A DNA stretch of 64,000 nt, taken from positions 8,518,649 through 8,582,648 of the forward strand of contig CM055312.2 of NCBI GenBank assembly GCA_029255685.2, read 5' to 3'. The stretch is from Silene conica (lineage: Eukaryota; Streptophyta; Magnoliopsida; Caryophyllales; Caryophyllaceae). Positions 37,241 to 48,940 of the stretch are shown here, piece after piece (the stretch's first letter is position 1; each line of letters starts with the position of its first letter). A program made the translations under genes and the position numbers. The notes under the pieces were generated by a model. That model had not been told where the DNA came from and made no database searches. It saw nothing but the letters and a program-made list of their open reading frames with translations.

Positions 37241-37715
37241 ACAAGAGAGAGATATAACCGATTCTATAAAGATAGAATTTTGGTCTGAGCAATTATTAAG
37301 TTGTTCAGTTGTTGTGAAGTGCTGTAGGTAGAACCAAATACTGATTTGGGGAATCCTAGTTGATGTCTAATAGCAAGGTTGTTTGCAGCTATAAATAGGA
37401 CATTCACTCTGCACTTAAGGAGCACGAGTTACACGACCACTTCTCTCCTCTCTCTCTAGCTTTCATCTTACACAAATAAAGATAATTTTGCAATATCTAG
37501 CTCAGGAAAGGGTAGTTTTCAGGACATCTTGGGTGCAACGATTAGGAGGATACCTGTTTTGATATCTGATCTTAGACCTTTGCAAGGACAGAAGGTTAAT
37601 TCGTGATCCCAATCTTTGTATCTTGTTCTTCGTTTATGACTATATATCATACATTATTAATTTGTTATAATCCTGCATATAAAGAATTGGGAATATATAG
37701 AGATATTTTCCCACA
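37241..37715 (+). repeat. Copia 3' LTR remnant, 475 bp
   Basis: Matches 33749-34236 of the 5' LTR with small indels, including one extra GA at the junction. The missing LTR start and pol were lost in one deletion. Confidence 0.92.
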
Positions 37716-37731
37716 ATAAGAAAAACAAAGT

Positions 37732-38700
37732 TTACAAGAAATTAGAGGGCACCCGAGAAATAAGTTGGGCACCCACTCCCTTAGCAATAGGAAAGCTAAG
37801 TCTAGAAAAAATATAAGCGGCAACACGAGCCCCGACATCCTGAGATACATAGAATTTCTGAATCCGCTTGAGCAAAGTAACGACCCCCACATCTAACTCT
37901 CCCAAAGACGAGAAGGGGAAGGGGAGGAAACCATAACCCGCCGCCATGCACAAATCCCGGTACTTGGCACACTTACACTGACTAGCATATATAACAACCT
38001 GATCAGGCACAAAATCAGACATCCCAGACTGAGTTAAGGGGGAAGAACCCGTCAAATCGATACACACATCACGCCCCAAGTCCCAAGAATAAAGCAGTAA
38101 ATCCGTCGGACGAAGAGACCTGCCATGCCTATCAATCAAACCAATATCAACCTCCCGGCCAACAGAAATCCCAGACCTAGAGCAGATATCCAACAATGTG
38201 TCCCGAACAAGGTTGTGACGATGTTTGACACCCACAGTACCAGTACACGAAACATCATGGTCACCAAAAACATCACCCTCAAAGACCCGGGAACAAGCAG
38301 AACAAGGCCTAGACACGGAAAACAAAGGGACACCCATGCGATAGCTAAGCACAGAACGATAAGTCCTCCCGTTCATTGTCTGACCCAACCCAGAGATAGG
38401 AACAACACGTAACCAGTCCGAAAAGTGGGTTCCCTGCTGAGACTTCCATAAAACCATCTAACGAGAAGTCAAAGAAAAAACAGACTCTGCTGAATCAGCC
38501 ACTCGAATGAAATATATATCTGTCAGTTTCTTCATGAGTTTTGGGGCAGCGATTTCACTTGAATCACAGAGAAAGTCAGAATCTGTGGTTTCCTGGAAAA
38601 CACGCAGAGCAGAGTCGAAAACGGGGCCAGGATCAACAATAGCAGAAGGGCGTAAGAGCTTAGCCTGCAACTCGGCAGACTGCAAGCGGGAAGCCAAGAA
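37732..38700 (-). pseudogene. Retroelement C-terminal protein with zinc and nuclease-like motifs
   Basis: Read from about 38700 down: SFLASRLQSAELQAKLL, then AAPKLMKKLTDIYF, an in-frame TAG at 38458-38460, and a 241-codon stretch from 38457. It carries CSAC and GDHDVSC (a possible C2-H-C zinc site), KHRHNLVRD, and then RPTDLLLYSW with CIDLTGS. Proteins of this kind are common in plant genomes at the C-terminus of RT-like ORFs, usually listed as hypothetical. The P-T-D, 14 residues, D arrangement resembles the restriction-like endonuclease of R2-type retroelements; that is my inference. The normal codon at the stop is probably CAG. Confidence 0.6.
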
Positions 38701-39053
38701 AGAATGAAAACATATTAGCAATAACAAAGCTAAGTTTAGAAAAAATATAAGCGACAGCACGAGCGTCGGCATCCTGAGATACAGAGAATTTCTGAATCCG
38801 CTTGAGAAAAGCAATGGCCCCACATCAAACTCCCCCAAAGACGAGAAAGAGAAGGGTAGAAGACCATAGCCCGTCGCCACGCACAAATCCCGGTACTTGG
38901 CACACTTACGCTGAGCAGCATCCCCAACAAGCCGACCAGGCACAAATTCAAACATCCCGGACTGAGTCAAGGGCAGGATCCCGTCAGATCAATACACATA
39001 TCACGCCCTAAATCCTATGAATAAAGCAATAAATCTGCTGGACGAAGAAACCT
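38700..39053 (-). pseudogene. Second, partial copy of the same retroelement C-terminus
   Basis: Contains RFLRPADLLLYS, LTQSGMFEFVPGRL, QRKCAKYRDLCVATGYG and, after a frameshift, LKRIQKFSVSQDA. It matches the C-terminal third of the neighbouring copy at lower identity. It ends near 38705, where it is fused head to tail to the N-terminal part of the other copy. Neither copy has its RT domain here. Confidence 0.6.
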
Positions 39054-39410
39054 GAGCATCACCAGAATTATTATTAGTATTATTATTTTTTCATTATGAT
39101 CTAGTACATTTTACAAGAAATTCTTTTATTAATACGAAGTACTATTTTTTATAACGGTTTAAAATGAGAATTTGTGTTATGAAATATATATAAAGAAGCA
39201 ATTTTATACTTTAGTTTTTTTTATAAAAACCATTATTGGTGCCAAGTTACGCTCGGGCTACCTCTCGTTAGAATTAACATTATATCCAAATTAAATTAAA
39301 CTATTTTAAAGTCATAACTCATAAATTTATCATTATTATGTTTTCTTACGACATATCTTAAAACTACGATAAAATAAATTCTAAGACAAATTCACGATTT
39401 CCACAATTAA

Positions 39411-39635
39411 TACTCCCTTTTATTCTCAATAACCTATCTCTTTTATTTTGGCACAAAAATTAAGAAAACACACTACCCTCACTATCTAATTAAATTTGGG
39501 CTACGGAAACACTACACACCGTATAATTAGATTTAGACCACACAAACACTTTTTAAAAATAGAAATAAGAAAAATATTGTGAATATATAGTCGGAAAAAG
39601 AAATAGGGAGGGATATTAAGAAAAGAAGGGAGTTA
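39411..39635. mobile_element. Stowaway-like MITE
   Basis: TA-CTCCCTTTTATTCTCAATA on the left faces TATTAAGAAAAGAAGGGAG on the right. Both ends have the typical CTCCC tip next to TA. About 220 bp, non-coding. Confidence 0.7.
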
Positions 39636-39784
39636 CAGTATTTTACTTACATTGATTGGTTAACTAATTATTCATATATACTCTTAAGTAATATAGTTTT
39701 TTTTTGTTGTTAGTATTGTTATTTTTATTACGTTCGTTATTACTACTGTTACTTTGATTACTCTCGCCGTAATTATTGTTATTT

Positions 39785-39905
39785 TCACTACCAGTGGCGG
39801 ACCCATAAATTTTGTTTTAGGGGGCACAATTTTTTTAACGTATTATCTAAGCACATCTAAGACAATATTTTTATATTTTAGAGTTTTTTTTCCTAAATTA
39901 GTCAT
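39785..39905 (+). repeat. Second copy of the GGCGGACCC-ended repeat terminus
   Basis: Begins CCAGTGGCGGACCC and aligns with the reverse complement of 29455-29340. The sequence after 39905 is unrelated to the first copy. Confidence 0.6.
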
Positions 39906-40633
39906 GATATTAATAAAAGCACCGAATCGCGAAAGGTCGTCGACGTTTTGCGAAAAATCGTCGACGTAATTCATTAAAAAGACATAAACTACCCTTCCTC
40001 AACAACAAAACCTCTAAAATTCAAACACTCACCCAAAGCCCTCACCCACCCACAACCACACACCCCCACCGCACGGCCACCGCCCGCGGCACCAAGACTA
40101 CACCCCCACCCCACGGCCACCGTACCACCACCGTACTACCACCGCGAAAGGTTAGTTTTTTTTTTAATTAATTAGTTAGTCTTAATTATAGTTGTATTAT
40201 GTTATTGTTGTCATTGTTTATGTTAATTAGATTAGATTTGTTAGTTTTAATGTTATTTGTTAATGTTTTTGTTATTTTTTTCAAGTTTGATTCATAATTT
40301 GTTGTTGTTATTGCTTGTTGTTGTTATTGTTTGTTGTTGTTCTTGTTGTTTTTGTTATTGTTTGTTGTTGTTCTTGTTGTTATTGTTTGTTGTTGTTCTT
40401 GTTGTTGTTGTTATTGTTGTTTTTGTTATTGTTGTTGTTGTTGTTATTGTTGTTGTTGTTGTTGTTGTTGTTGTAAGATTAGAACGGGTTAGAAATCGAA
40501 AACACGTTTTAGGTTGTGGGTTGGACGTAGGAGGGGCACGGCTAGGGGTGGGTTGGACGTGGGAGGGGCACGGCTGGGCTGGGTAAGGACGTGGGAGGGG
40601 CACGGCTGGGCTGGGAAGGGACGTGGGAATGGG
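39906..40633. repeat. Leader-like segment, TTG microsatellite and GC minisatellite
   Basis: 39980-40150 is a C/A-rich stretch resembling a plant 5' UTR, followed by GGTTAG, a possible splice donor context. 40290-40475 is an imperfect (TTG)n microsatellite, whose long Val-rich and Thr/Asn-rich ORFs are artefacts. 40519-40633 is a GC-rich minisatellite of units like GGACGTGGGAGGGGCACGG. Related units reappear at 51479-51530, so the gypsy block sits inside this array. Confidence 0.6.
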
Positions 40634-42014
40634 GTGGGGTAACCGAGGGAACTAGTGGAGAGGTCGAATCCAAATTCAATATCCATTCAGACGGGAGTTT
40701 GAGGTTCAGTGGGAGATGGTGCGTCCCTGATAATGAAGAATTGAAAAATAAGATCCTGACAGAAGCTCATGCTACGCCATATTCCGTTCACCCGGGGGGT
40801 GATAAGTTGTACAAAGATCTCAAAAAGACTTTCTGGTGGCCTAACATGAAGAAAGAAGTTGCTGCGTTCGTATCTCGGTGTTTGACTTGCCAACGGGTAA
40901 AGGGGGAGCACAAGAGACCTCAGGGGAAGATTCAGCCTTTAGACGTACCTGAATGGAAATGGGAGAATATCTCTATGGATTTTATCGTGGGATTGCCTCG
41001 GACTCAGAGGGGCAACAACATGATCTGGGTGATTGTTGACAGGTTGACTAAGTCCGCTCATTTTATTCCAATGAAAGATACCTGGAGCAAAGCCGATTTG
41101 GCTAAGTCTTATGTGCAGAATGTGGTTAAATTGCATGGTGTACCCAAAGACATCGTTTCAGATCGAGACTCTAGGTTCATATCCAGATTTTGGCAGGAGC
41201 TACAGTCCGCCTTGGGCACTCAGTTGAAGATGAGTACAGCTTTCCATCCAGCTACAGACGGCCAGACTGAGAGAACTATTCAGACCTTGGAAGATATGTT
41301 GAGAGCTTGTGTACTTGAGTTTGGGGGATCTTGGGAGGATCGGCTAGGGTTGATAGAGTTCTCGTATAATAATAGCCATCATGCTAGCATTGGGATGACT
41401 CCTTTCGAGGCTTTGTATGGGAGGAAGTGTCGGAGTCCTGTGTGTTGGGATGACCGAGCTGATGCTGTGGTCTTGGGGCCAGAGATGATCCAGGAGATGG
41501 TGGAGCAAGTCCAGATAATCCGACAGAAGATGAGAGCTGCCCAAGATAGGCAGAAGAGCTATGCAGATCTCAAAAGAAGCGATATTTCGTTCGATGCAGG
41601 AGAGAAGGTACTACTGAAGGTATCTCCAATGAGGGTGTGATGAGGTTTGGAAAGCGTGGGAAATTGAGTCAAAAGTTTGTTGGACCATTCGAGATTTTGG
41701 ACAGAGTTGGAGAGGTAGCATATCGATTAGCCTTACCTCCAGCCTTATCCAAGGTCCATAATGTGTTCCACGTTTCGCAGTTAAGGAAATATGTGAGTGA
41801 CCCATCGCATGTGTTGAGCTCTGAGGTGATTGAGGTAGATGAACAATTATCATATGTTGAGACACCGAAAGAGATTCTGGATAGGAAGGTTCGGAAGACT
41901 CGGAACGGGGAGACAGCCTTAGTAAAAGTGTTATGGACCAATCATAGCATGGAGGAAGCTACATGGGAGGCTGAGACAGCCATGAGAGAGCGTTACCCGC
42001 ATCTGTTTCCTTGA
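40634..42014 (+). pseudogene. Gypsy integrase and chromodomain, first (truncated) unit
   Basis: Integrase region from VTEGTSGEV, then the zinc domain (HPGGDKLY through CLTCQRVK), the core ([26 protein letters not shown]), a frameshift at 41637-41640, and the chromodomain frame (41637-42014). Its apparent start codon at 40591 lies in the minisatellite and is not native. Virtually identical to 47934-49314, including the frameshift. Confidence 0.92.
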
Positions 42015-42224
42015 GGTAAGTTACGGGACGTAACTCTTATTTTAAGGGGGGTAGAATGTAACATTTCATTTTGTGCGTTGCTTTGACGTTACCGTGTTTC
42101 GAGTCTATATTGGGGGTGTGATATATGTTGTTATATGTTTAACTATGTGATGTTTAACTATGTGTCCGGCGCTATATGTGCGTGGTTGAACTTCGGGACG
42201 AAGTTCATTTTAAGGGGGGAAGAC

Positions 42225-42647
42225 TGTAATATCTCTCATTTGCGAAACTCGGGTTCTGACTCGGAGTTAGCATCTTAAATTTTATTTTATGTTACGGACT
42301 TATATTAATCGTAATTAGATATGCCAATTAATAATAATGTTACGAGTTGGGCCCGCTTCGATTTACGTAAGGAATGTTATATGTATAATAATATGAGGTG
42401 TGACTTTCTATGTATTATTATATGATGTGTGGCTTGTGATTGGGCCAAACATCCCACGACCCAATCACAACACCATTTTCACGCACAAACCCATACAAGC
42501 ACACTCAAACCCATATAAACCCTTCACCCTTCACGTATAAGCAAACCCTACCTCACAACCCTTATAAAACCCGTATACACCCGTTCCCAATCGTAAAAAC
42601 CCTACTTTCCTCCAACTGCCTCCACCCTACACTAGCAACAACGTCCG

Positions 42648-42682
<35 letters not shown>

Positions 42683-44152
42683 GCGACGGCGGTGACTAAG
42701 GGTGTTTTCAAGGGAGCTTTCGAGTCGGTCTCGGCGAGCTTAAGGTGAGTATGTCGTTTCCCTCTCGTTTTGCCTCTTTTTCCGTGTCTGTTTTGTTAAG
42801 CAACGTTGTGAACGGGTTTTGGTGGTGGTCTGAGTTTATGCGACGGTCGTAGGCGTCAGAAATGGCGGTGGTAGTGGGGCTGTCCGGTTAGAATCGTTAA
42901 TATAGGGAGGGCGTAGTGCCACCGTTGACTCGGGGGAGGTCGACACGGTGGCACCACGGTGTTGTGGGGCTGTCGACAAGGGGACTGTCAGTGGTGGTGT
43001 CGGGTGGTGTCGGGTTTTGTACGGTGGCGTTAAAATGATAGCGTCGGCAGCATAGTGGTTCAGGCGTGGGTCAGGGGTCGTCGACTGTAGTCGAAGGGGT
43101 TGCCGGCGACGGTGGTGAGATGGTCGGCGTTGGGTGTCGCGTGGTTGCCGGCCAGGGGCGGTTGTGGAGGCTGGTGTGTGCGTTTTTAAGGTTGTCGTCG
43201 TTATCGTGGGTTTTAGCGTAACTTATGTAGTTTGTGTTATTATTATTATTATTATTATTATAATTGTTGTAGTTGTTGTCACTTAAGTGTAATTGAATAG
43301 TTTACGTTTTGGTAAAGTTTACATTTCGGGAAACTTTCCGAATGTAGCAAGTCACTATAATTAGCAATTTATACTATTCAACATATGAGTTAAGTGAATG
43401 GTAGTAATCGTTAAATATTACATGTTTAGGTGACGGTTTCCGCGTGGAATATTTCTAGCAGCTGTCGTTTATCATCCTACAAATCGAGGTAGGGGAATCG
43501 ACTGTGACTTATAATTGTGTTGTGAAATAAGACCGTTTGTTATTGATATATGAGGTTATTGTTATCATTGTGTTGTTGAAATGATATTGTGTAATTATTA
43601 CTATATGATGCGGAGAGGAGAATTATGGGTCATGTGATATGGGGTATGTGATATTGGGGCATGTGATATTGGGACATGTGATGTGGCCATTGGAGGAGTA
43701 GAGACGGGTGGATGAGAAGTGGTGTGTGATCGGAAGTAGTGGTTGAGGCGGTATGGAGGTGGAAGTATGTTTTATTATTGTATTGTTATTCATATTTGTC
43801 TAGTTTCCTACTCAACCTCGTGGTTGACCCTGTGTATTCATGAACACCTGTGATGAACCAAATTATTGGGGAGCAGATTGACAGGTACTTGAGACTATGG
43901 GAGCGGAAGGGGAAAAGAGCTTGGATCCGGACCAGACTAGAGTCTAGATCACCGTAGTAGTTGTTTACGAGTTGTTCGGACTTTTGTTTTGTTTTGAGAC
44001 AATTGTTTTATCAGTTGTTGACTTTATAAACTTTTAATAAAGTACTGCGTTTCCTCCCTTTGTTATCTACTACCTCGGTACTCCGAGATGGTAACAGCCC
44101 TAGTTATTTGAGAACGTCTTGATAAGGCTCTTAAATAAATGGGGGTGTTACA
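42225..44152 (+). repeat. Gypsy LTR (shared by both units), 1928 bp
   Basis: TGTAATATCTC...GTGTTACA. Preceded by the polypurine tract AAGGGGGGAAGAC and followed by a primer site. Contains a (GA)n run near 42653-42676 and (ATT)n near 43235-43262, both shorter than in the other LTR. The 102-codon ORF at 42440-42748 is simply LTR sequence. Confidence 0.95.
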
Positions 44153-44155
44153 AAG

Positions 44156-44166
44156 TGGTATCAGAG
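44156..44166 (+). promoter_or_regulatory. Gypsy primer binding site
   Basis: TGGTATCAGAG three bases inside the LTR, complementary to initiator tRNA-Met. The leader 44167-44716 that follows has no ORF of note. Confidence 0.95.
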
Positions 44167-44716
44167 AGAACGATCCTCATGCCTAACCTAATAAACCCAA
44201 TGAACGTAGGCAGAGTCTAAATAAAATGAACCCGGCCCGGGATAAAACTGTTAGGAGCCCACTAAAGGTAAGGGATGAGTTAAGGGTGCCCTCACACCGA
44301 ACCATTGGCCCTCTCGGTTTTGCCCGGGTACCTTGAGTGCATATGAGAGAAAGGGTAGAATAGGATGAGATGTGCATATTGGGGGTGAATGAAATATGAT
44401 GATAGAGTTATAAGAATTCGTTGATATGTTGATGGTGGGAATATGAAGTTAAGGGTATGTGAATGAATGATTTATGTACTTGGGGTTACGCGTAATATCT
44501 AATAATGTAAATGTATGCAATGATTAGTATTATATCATGTCTAGTGATATGCGGTTATGTGATGCCTGAGCCATGTTACAGATAAAAGTAGTAGTAGTAA
44601 GACATAACTGTTTGTATTAATATAAGTATTGGTATGGTGCTTAGGAATATAACCCTAACCTAGGTGAGTACCCTTACGTAAGCTGGGACTCATCTTCTTC
44701 CTTGTATGTTATAGAG

Positions 44717-45781
44717 ATGCCTCCGAGAAGGAATAATGTTGCTAACATCACGCAAGAGGAACTAGATCAACTGCTGGCTGAGAATGAGGCCCTAAAGGCC
44801 AAACGTTTGGATTCTGCAAAGATGAGTACGATAATTGCGAGACATCACCCTACTCAATTCACTGGAGAGGGGGAGCCTCGCTTATTGGGAGAGTGGTGCC
44901 GGGAATTCAGTAACCTGTTTGAGCTAGTGGATTGTCCTGAGGAGCTGAGGGTTGACCAAGCATCCCACTACCTTAGAGGAATGGCCGGAGACTGGTGGAC
45001 CGGTAGCAAAGTAGAGATTCGTGAGGCTGCTAGGGAAGATGGAAGCAATCATGTGGAGTGGATTGCATTCAAGAGGATTCTGTATGAAGTGTTCCTACCT
45101 GAGTTTCAGAAGAGCAAGTTGAGGGAGGAGTTTGATACCTTCCGAATGACGGAGGATATGACAGTGGAGACTTACTACCGAAAGTTTATTCAATTGCTGA
45201 GTCATGTGGGAGAGATGGGATTCGATGATGCAATGCTCGCAATGAAATTTGAAAGGGGGCTGACCATAACTATCAAGAAGAGGCTCATTGCAGCTCCGCC
45301 CACCACCGTCCGTGATATCTACCTAAGGGCTGGGGCGGCGGAGAGGCTCTCCGACATGATCAAAGAAGAGAAGAAGGCAAAGACTGACAAGAGGAAAGTT
45401 GAGGCGCTAAGCGAAAATACTGGATCGAAGAAGCAGAACTCCAACAGGTTCAGTGGGTACTTCACTAACAGTACCTCGGGAGGTGGGAGGAACCAGAGCG
45501 GTAATAGCTACAAAAGTGGAGGTTCGGGAGCTAGTTCGATTGGGTTGGTTTGTTATGGCTGTGGGAAGATAGGACACAAGCAGGCTGTGTGTCGATCATC
45601 TGGAGGGTACCAATCTGGGGGCTACCGAACCCCAACATCTGGACATAGTGGGTCACGCATGCACACTCCTGGAGGTGGAGGATTCCGTACTCCCATGACC
45701 GGTTATGGAGGGGGTGCGAAGTCTGGGGTTAGCGGTACATACCAGAAGAACTACAGCAACTACCATAACCGTTCTCACTAG
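44717..45781 (+). CDS. Gypsy gag (capsid and nucleocapsid)
   Basis: I choose the start MPPRRNNVANITQEEL at 44717, because Tekay/Del gags typically begin MPPRR; an ATG 15 bp upstream is also in frame. The retrotransposon gag domain covers roughly residues 60-200 (WCREFSNLFELV, YLRGMAGDWW, FLPEFQKSKLREEF). A CCHC knuckle CYGCGKIGHKQAVC follows in a Gly/Ser-rich tail. It packages element RNA into particles. The frame ends at TAG (45779-45781), but the same frame continues open into protease after this stop. Confidence 0.93.
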   Translation: MPPRRNNVANITQEELDQLLAENEALKAKRLDSAKMSTIIARHHPTQFTGEGEPRLLGEWCREFSNLFELVDCPEELRVDQASHYLRGMAGDWWTGSKVEIREAAREDGSNHVEWIAFKRILYEVFLPEFQKSKLREEFDTFRMTEDMTVETYYRKFIQLLSHVGEMGFDDAMLAMKFERGLTITIKKRLIAAPPTTVRDIYLRAGAAERLSDMIKEEKKAKTDKRKVEALSENTGSKKQNSNRFSGYFTNSTSGGGRNQSGNSYKSGGSGASSIGLVCYGCGKIGHKQAVCRSSGGYQSGGYRTPTSGHSGSRMHTPGGGGFRTPMTGYGGGAKSGVSGTYQKNYSNYHNRSH

Positions 45782-45895
45782 AGTTATTACAGCGGAGGTG
45801 GAAACAACCAGAAGACCGGAACCGAAGGTAACCAGCAGGCTGGAGCAGCTACTACCAGCCAAAGTGGGGTTAAATCCAGTGGCAAACTCTTTGCC

Positions 45896-48800
45896 ATGGG
45901 GAAACAAGCAGCCAAAGATGATGCTCATGTGGTGACTGGTACTTTTCTTGTGAACTCTAAACTTTCATTTGTGCTTTTCGATTCCGGAGCTACCCATTCC
46001 TTTGTATCTAGAGAGCATGCTAGGGTTTTAGAACTTGAGCTCTATGATTTGATTGCGGATTCAGTGACTATACCCTCTGGTGATTCTGTGTCATGTAGTA
46101 GAGTCTATAGGAGTGTGCCTATCAAGATTGGGGAAGTGGTTTTCCATTGTGATCTTATCGAGTTCCCATTGGGGGGTTTTGAGGTGATTCTGGGAATGGA
46201 TTGGTTGGGGAAGTACAGAGCTTTTATCGACTGTCACCAAAAGAAGATCTCTTTGAGAGGACCTAAGGGAGTGAGAGTGTCTTACAAGGGATACCTGGTC
46301 AAACCTAAGGTCAAATTCATTTCCGTTAATACCCTTAAGTCTAGCCTGAGGAAGGGTGATAGCCTGATCTTATGCCAGATGTGGGATTGTAACACAGAGA
46401 CCCCTAAGGCTAGTGAGATACCTATTGTGCGAGAGTTTGAGGGAGTATTTCGTGATGATATTCCGGGGTTGCCGCCAAGGAGGGAAGTGAAATTTTCCAT
46501 TGAACTAAAGCCGGGAGCAGGACCAATATCTAAACCACCATATCGCATGGGACCAAGAGAGATGGATGAGTTGAAGAAGCAGTTGGATGAATTGGCTGAG
46601 AAGGGGTTCATCCGACCGAGTGTGTCGCCCTGGGGAGCGCCCGTATTATTTGTGAAGAAGAAGGATGGGAGTCTGAGGCTTTGTGTTGACTATCGAGAGC
46701 TGAACAATGTCACCATCAAGAACCGTTATCCGTTGCCCAGGATTGATGACCTGTTCGACCAGTTAAGTGGAGCTGGGGTGTTCTCCAAAATTGATTTGAG
46801 GTCGGGGTATCACCAATTGAGAATCAAAGACGAAGACATTCCTAAGACCGCTTTCAGAACGAGGTATGGCCACTACGAGTTTGTGGTTATGCCATTTGGG
46901 CTGACTAATGCCCCTGCAGTTTTCATGGATCTGATGAATCGGGTATTTAGTCCATATTTGGATAAATTCGTGGTTGTATTCATCGATGATATCTTGGTGT
47001 ACTCCAAGAATGAAGAGGAACACGAGGAGCACTTGAGAAAGGTGTTAAGGATCTTGGAGGAGAATGAGCTGAATGCAAAGTTGAGTAAGTGCGAATTTTG
47101 GCTAAAGAAAGTAGCCTTCCTGGGGCATGTGATTTCTAAGGAGGGGGTGTCTGTAGACCCTAGTAAGATTGAGGCAGTAACGAGGTGGCAAAGCCCGAAG
47201 AATGTGAGTGAGATTCGAAGCTTCTTGGGACTGGCAGGTTATTACAGGAGATTCGTCAAGGATTTCTCGAAGATAGCAAAACCCTTGACATCATTGATGA
47301 GGAAGGAGAACCGTTTTGTCTGGGATGGGAGTTGTGAGAAGGCGTTCCTAACTCTTAAGGAACGCTTGACAACAGCTCCTATCCTCGCTTTGCCTGATGG
47401 GAGTGATAATTTCGAAGTTTACACCGACGCTTCCAAGCATGGCCTAGGGTGTGTGTTAATGCAAAATGGGAAGGTGATCGCTTATCCATCCCGACAACTG
47501 AAGACCTATGAGGAGAATTACCCTACTCATGATTTGGAGTTGGGAGCAGTGGTCTTTGCACTTAAATTGTGGCGTCATTACCTTTATGGAGCCACTTTTA
47601 AGGTGTTTTCTGATCATAAGAGTTTGAAATACATCTTTACCCAGCGGGAGTTGAATATGAGACAGAGGAGGTGGATAGAGTTGATTGGTGACTATGACAT
47701 GCAGATTATCTATCATGAGGGCAAGGCAAATGTGGTGGCAGATGCACTAAGCAGGAAGTCTATACATGCCTTGGATAGTGCCAGATCGAGAGTGAGATTG
47801 TACAGTGAGCTAAGGGAGATGGGGATCTATATGATCCGGAAGGGAGATACTCTTGGTGATTTGACTATAGAGCCAGAACTGTACGGGGAGATTCGAGAGT
47901 CGCAAAAAGATGATGCGAGAATTCAGAAGTGGCGTGGGGTAACCGAGGGAACTAGTGGAGAGGTCGAATCCAAATTCAATATCCATTCAGACGGGAGTTT
48001 GAGGTTCAGTGGGAGATGGTGCGTCCCTGATAATGAAGAATTGAAAAATAAGATCCTGACAGAAGCTCATGCTACGCCATATTCCGTTCACCCGGGGGGT
48101 GATAAGTTGTACAAAGATCTCAAAAAGACTTTCTGGTGGCCTAACATGAAGAAAGAAGTTGCTGCGTTCGTATCTCGGTGTTTGACTTGCCAACGGGTAA
48201 AGGGGGAGCACAAGAGACCTCAGGGGAAGATTCAGCCTTTAGACGTACCTGAATGGAAATGGGAGAATATCTCTATGGATTTTATCGTGGGATTGCCTCG
48301 GACTCAGAGGGGCAACAACATGATCTGGGTGATTGTTGACAGGTTGACTAAGTCCGCTCATTTTATTCCAATGAAAGATACCTGGAGCAAAGCCGATTTG
48401 GCTAAGTCTTATGTGCAGAATGTGGTTAAATTGCATGGTGTACCCAAAGACATCGTTTCAGATCGAGACTCTAGGTTCATATCCAGATTTTGGCAGGAGC
48501 TACAGTCCGCCTTGGGCACTCAGTTGAAGATGAGTACAGCTTTCCATCCAGCTACAGACGGCCAGACTGAGAGAACTATTCAGACCTTGGAAGATATGTT
48601 GAGAGCTTGTGTACTTGAGTTTGGGGGATCTTGGGAGGATCGGCTAGGGTTGATAGAGTTCTCGTATAATAATAGCCATCATGCTAGCATTGGGATGACT
48701 CCTTTCGAGGCTTTGTATGGGAGGAAGTGTCGGAGTCCTGTGTGTTGGGATGACCGAGCTGATGCTGTGGTCTTGGGGCCAGAGATGATCCAGGAGATGG

Positions 48801-48940
48801 TGGAGCAAGTCCAGATAATCCGACAGAAGATGAGAGCTGCCCAAGATAGGCAGAAGAGCTATGCAGATCTCAAAAGAAGCGATATTTCGTTCGATGCAGG
48901 AGAGAAGGTACTACTGAAGGTATCTCCAATGAGGGTGTGA
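45896..48940 (+). CDS. Gypsy pol: protease, RT, RNase H, integrase
   Basis: 1014 codons, in frame with gag across the single TAG. Protease DSGATHSF (residues 29-36). RT with [26 protein letters not shown] and the catalytic box FIDDILVYS (residues 362-370). RNase H with [10 protein letters not shown]. Integrase zinc domain (HPGGDKLY to CLTCQRVK) and a DDE core ([24 protein letters not shown]). All key residues are present. The frame is lost at PMRV (48938), where one base is missing relative to the usual [13 protein letters not shown]. The ATG at 45896 is probably not a real start. Confidence 0.94.
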   Translation: MGKQAAKDDAHVVTGTFLVNSKLSFVLFDSGATHSFVSREHARVLELELYDLIADSVTIPSGDSVSCSRVYRSVPIKIGEVVFHCDLIEFPLGGFEVILGMDWLGKYRAFIDCHQKKISLRGPKGVRVSYKGYLVKPKVKFISVNTLKSSLRKGDSLILCQMWDCNTETPKASEIPIVREFEGVFRDDIPGLPPRREVKFSIELKPGAGPISKPPYRMGPREMDELKKQLDELAEKGFIRPSVSPWGAPVLFVKKKDGSLRLCVDYRELNNVTIKNRYPLPRIDDLFDQLSGAGVFSKIDLRSGYHQLRIKDEDIPKTAFRTRYGHYEFVVMPFGLTNAPAVFMDLMNRVFSPYLDKFVVVFIDDILVYSKNEEEHEEHLRKVLRILEENELNAKLSKCEFWLKKVAFLGHVISKEGVSVDPSKIEAVTRWQSPKNVSEIRSFLGLAGYYRRFVKDFSKIAKPLTSLMRKENRFVWDGSCEKAFLTLKERLTTAPILALPDGSDNFEVYTDASKHGLGCVLMQNGKVIAYPSRQLKTYEENYPTHDLELGAVVFALKLWRHYLYGATFKVFSDHKSLKYIFTQRELNMRQRRWIELIGDYDMQIIYHEGKANVVADALSRKSIHALDSARSRVRLYSELREMGIYMIRKGDTLGDLTIEPELYGEIRESQKDDARIQKWRGVTEGTSGEVESKFNIHSDGSLRFSGRWCVPDNEELKNKILTEAHATPYSVHPGGDKLYKDLKKTFWWPNMKKEVAAFVSRCLTCQRVKGEHKRPQGKIQPLDVPEWKWENISMDFIVGLPRTQRGNNMIWVIVDRLTKSAHFIPMKDTWSKADLAKSYVQNVVKLHGVPKDIVSDRDSRFISRFWQELQSALGTQLKMSTAFHPATDGQTERTIQTLEDMLRACVLEFGGSWEDRLGLIEFSYNNSHHASIGMTPFEALYGRKCRSPVCWDDRADAVVLGPEMIQEMVEQVQIIRQKMRAAQDRQKSYADLKRSDISFDAGEKVLLKVSPMRV

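Larger units (their letters stand above)
33272..37715 (+). mobile_element. Truncated Ty1/copia retrotransposon, plus strand
   Basis: Same family as the element at 4324-18162, in the opposite direction. The target duplication ATAAG flanks both ends (33267-33271 and 37716-37720). It has a complete 5' LTR, primer site, leader, gag and the start of protease. At 37240/37241 the sequence jumps directly into the middle of the 3' LTR. Integrase, RT, RNase H and about half of the 3' LTR are therefore gone. The intact duplication shows that the deletion followed insertion. Confidence 0.93.

Noticed and set aside
40257..40603. Long Val-rich (+) and Thr/Asn-rich (-) ORFs
   Set aside because: They are frames through a (TTG)n microsatellite and the adjoining minisatellite. 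There is no domain or codon signal.
42440..42748. 102-codon ORF beginning MGQTSHDP (also at 49740)
   Set aside because: It lies wholly inside the gypsy LTR, and its length varies with the GA microsatellite.
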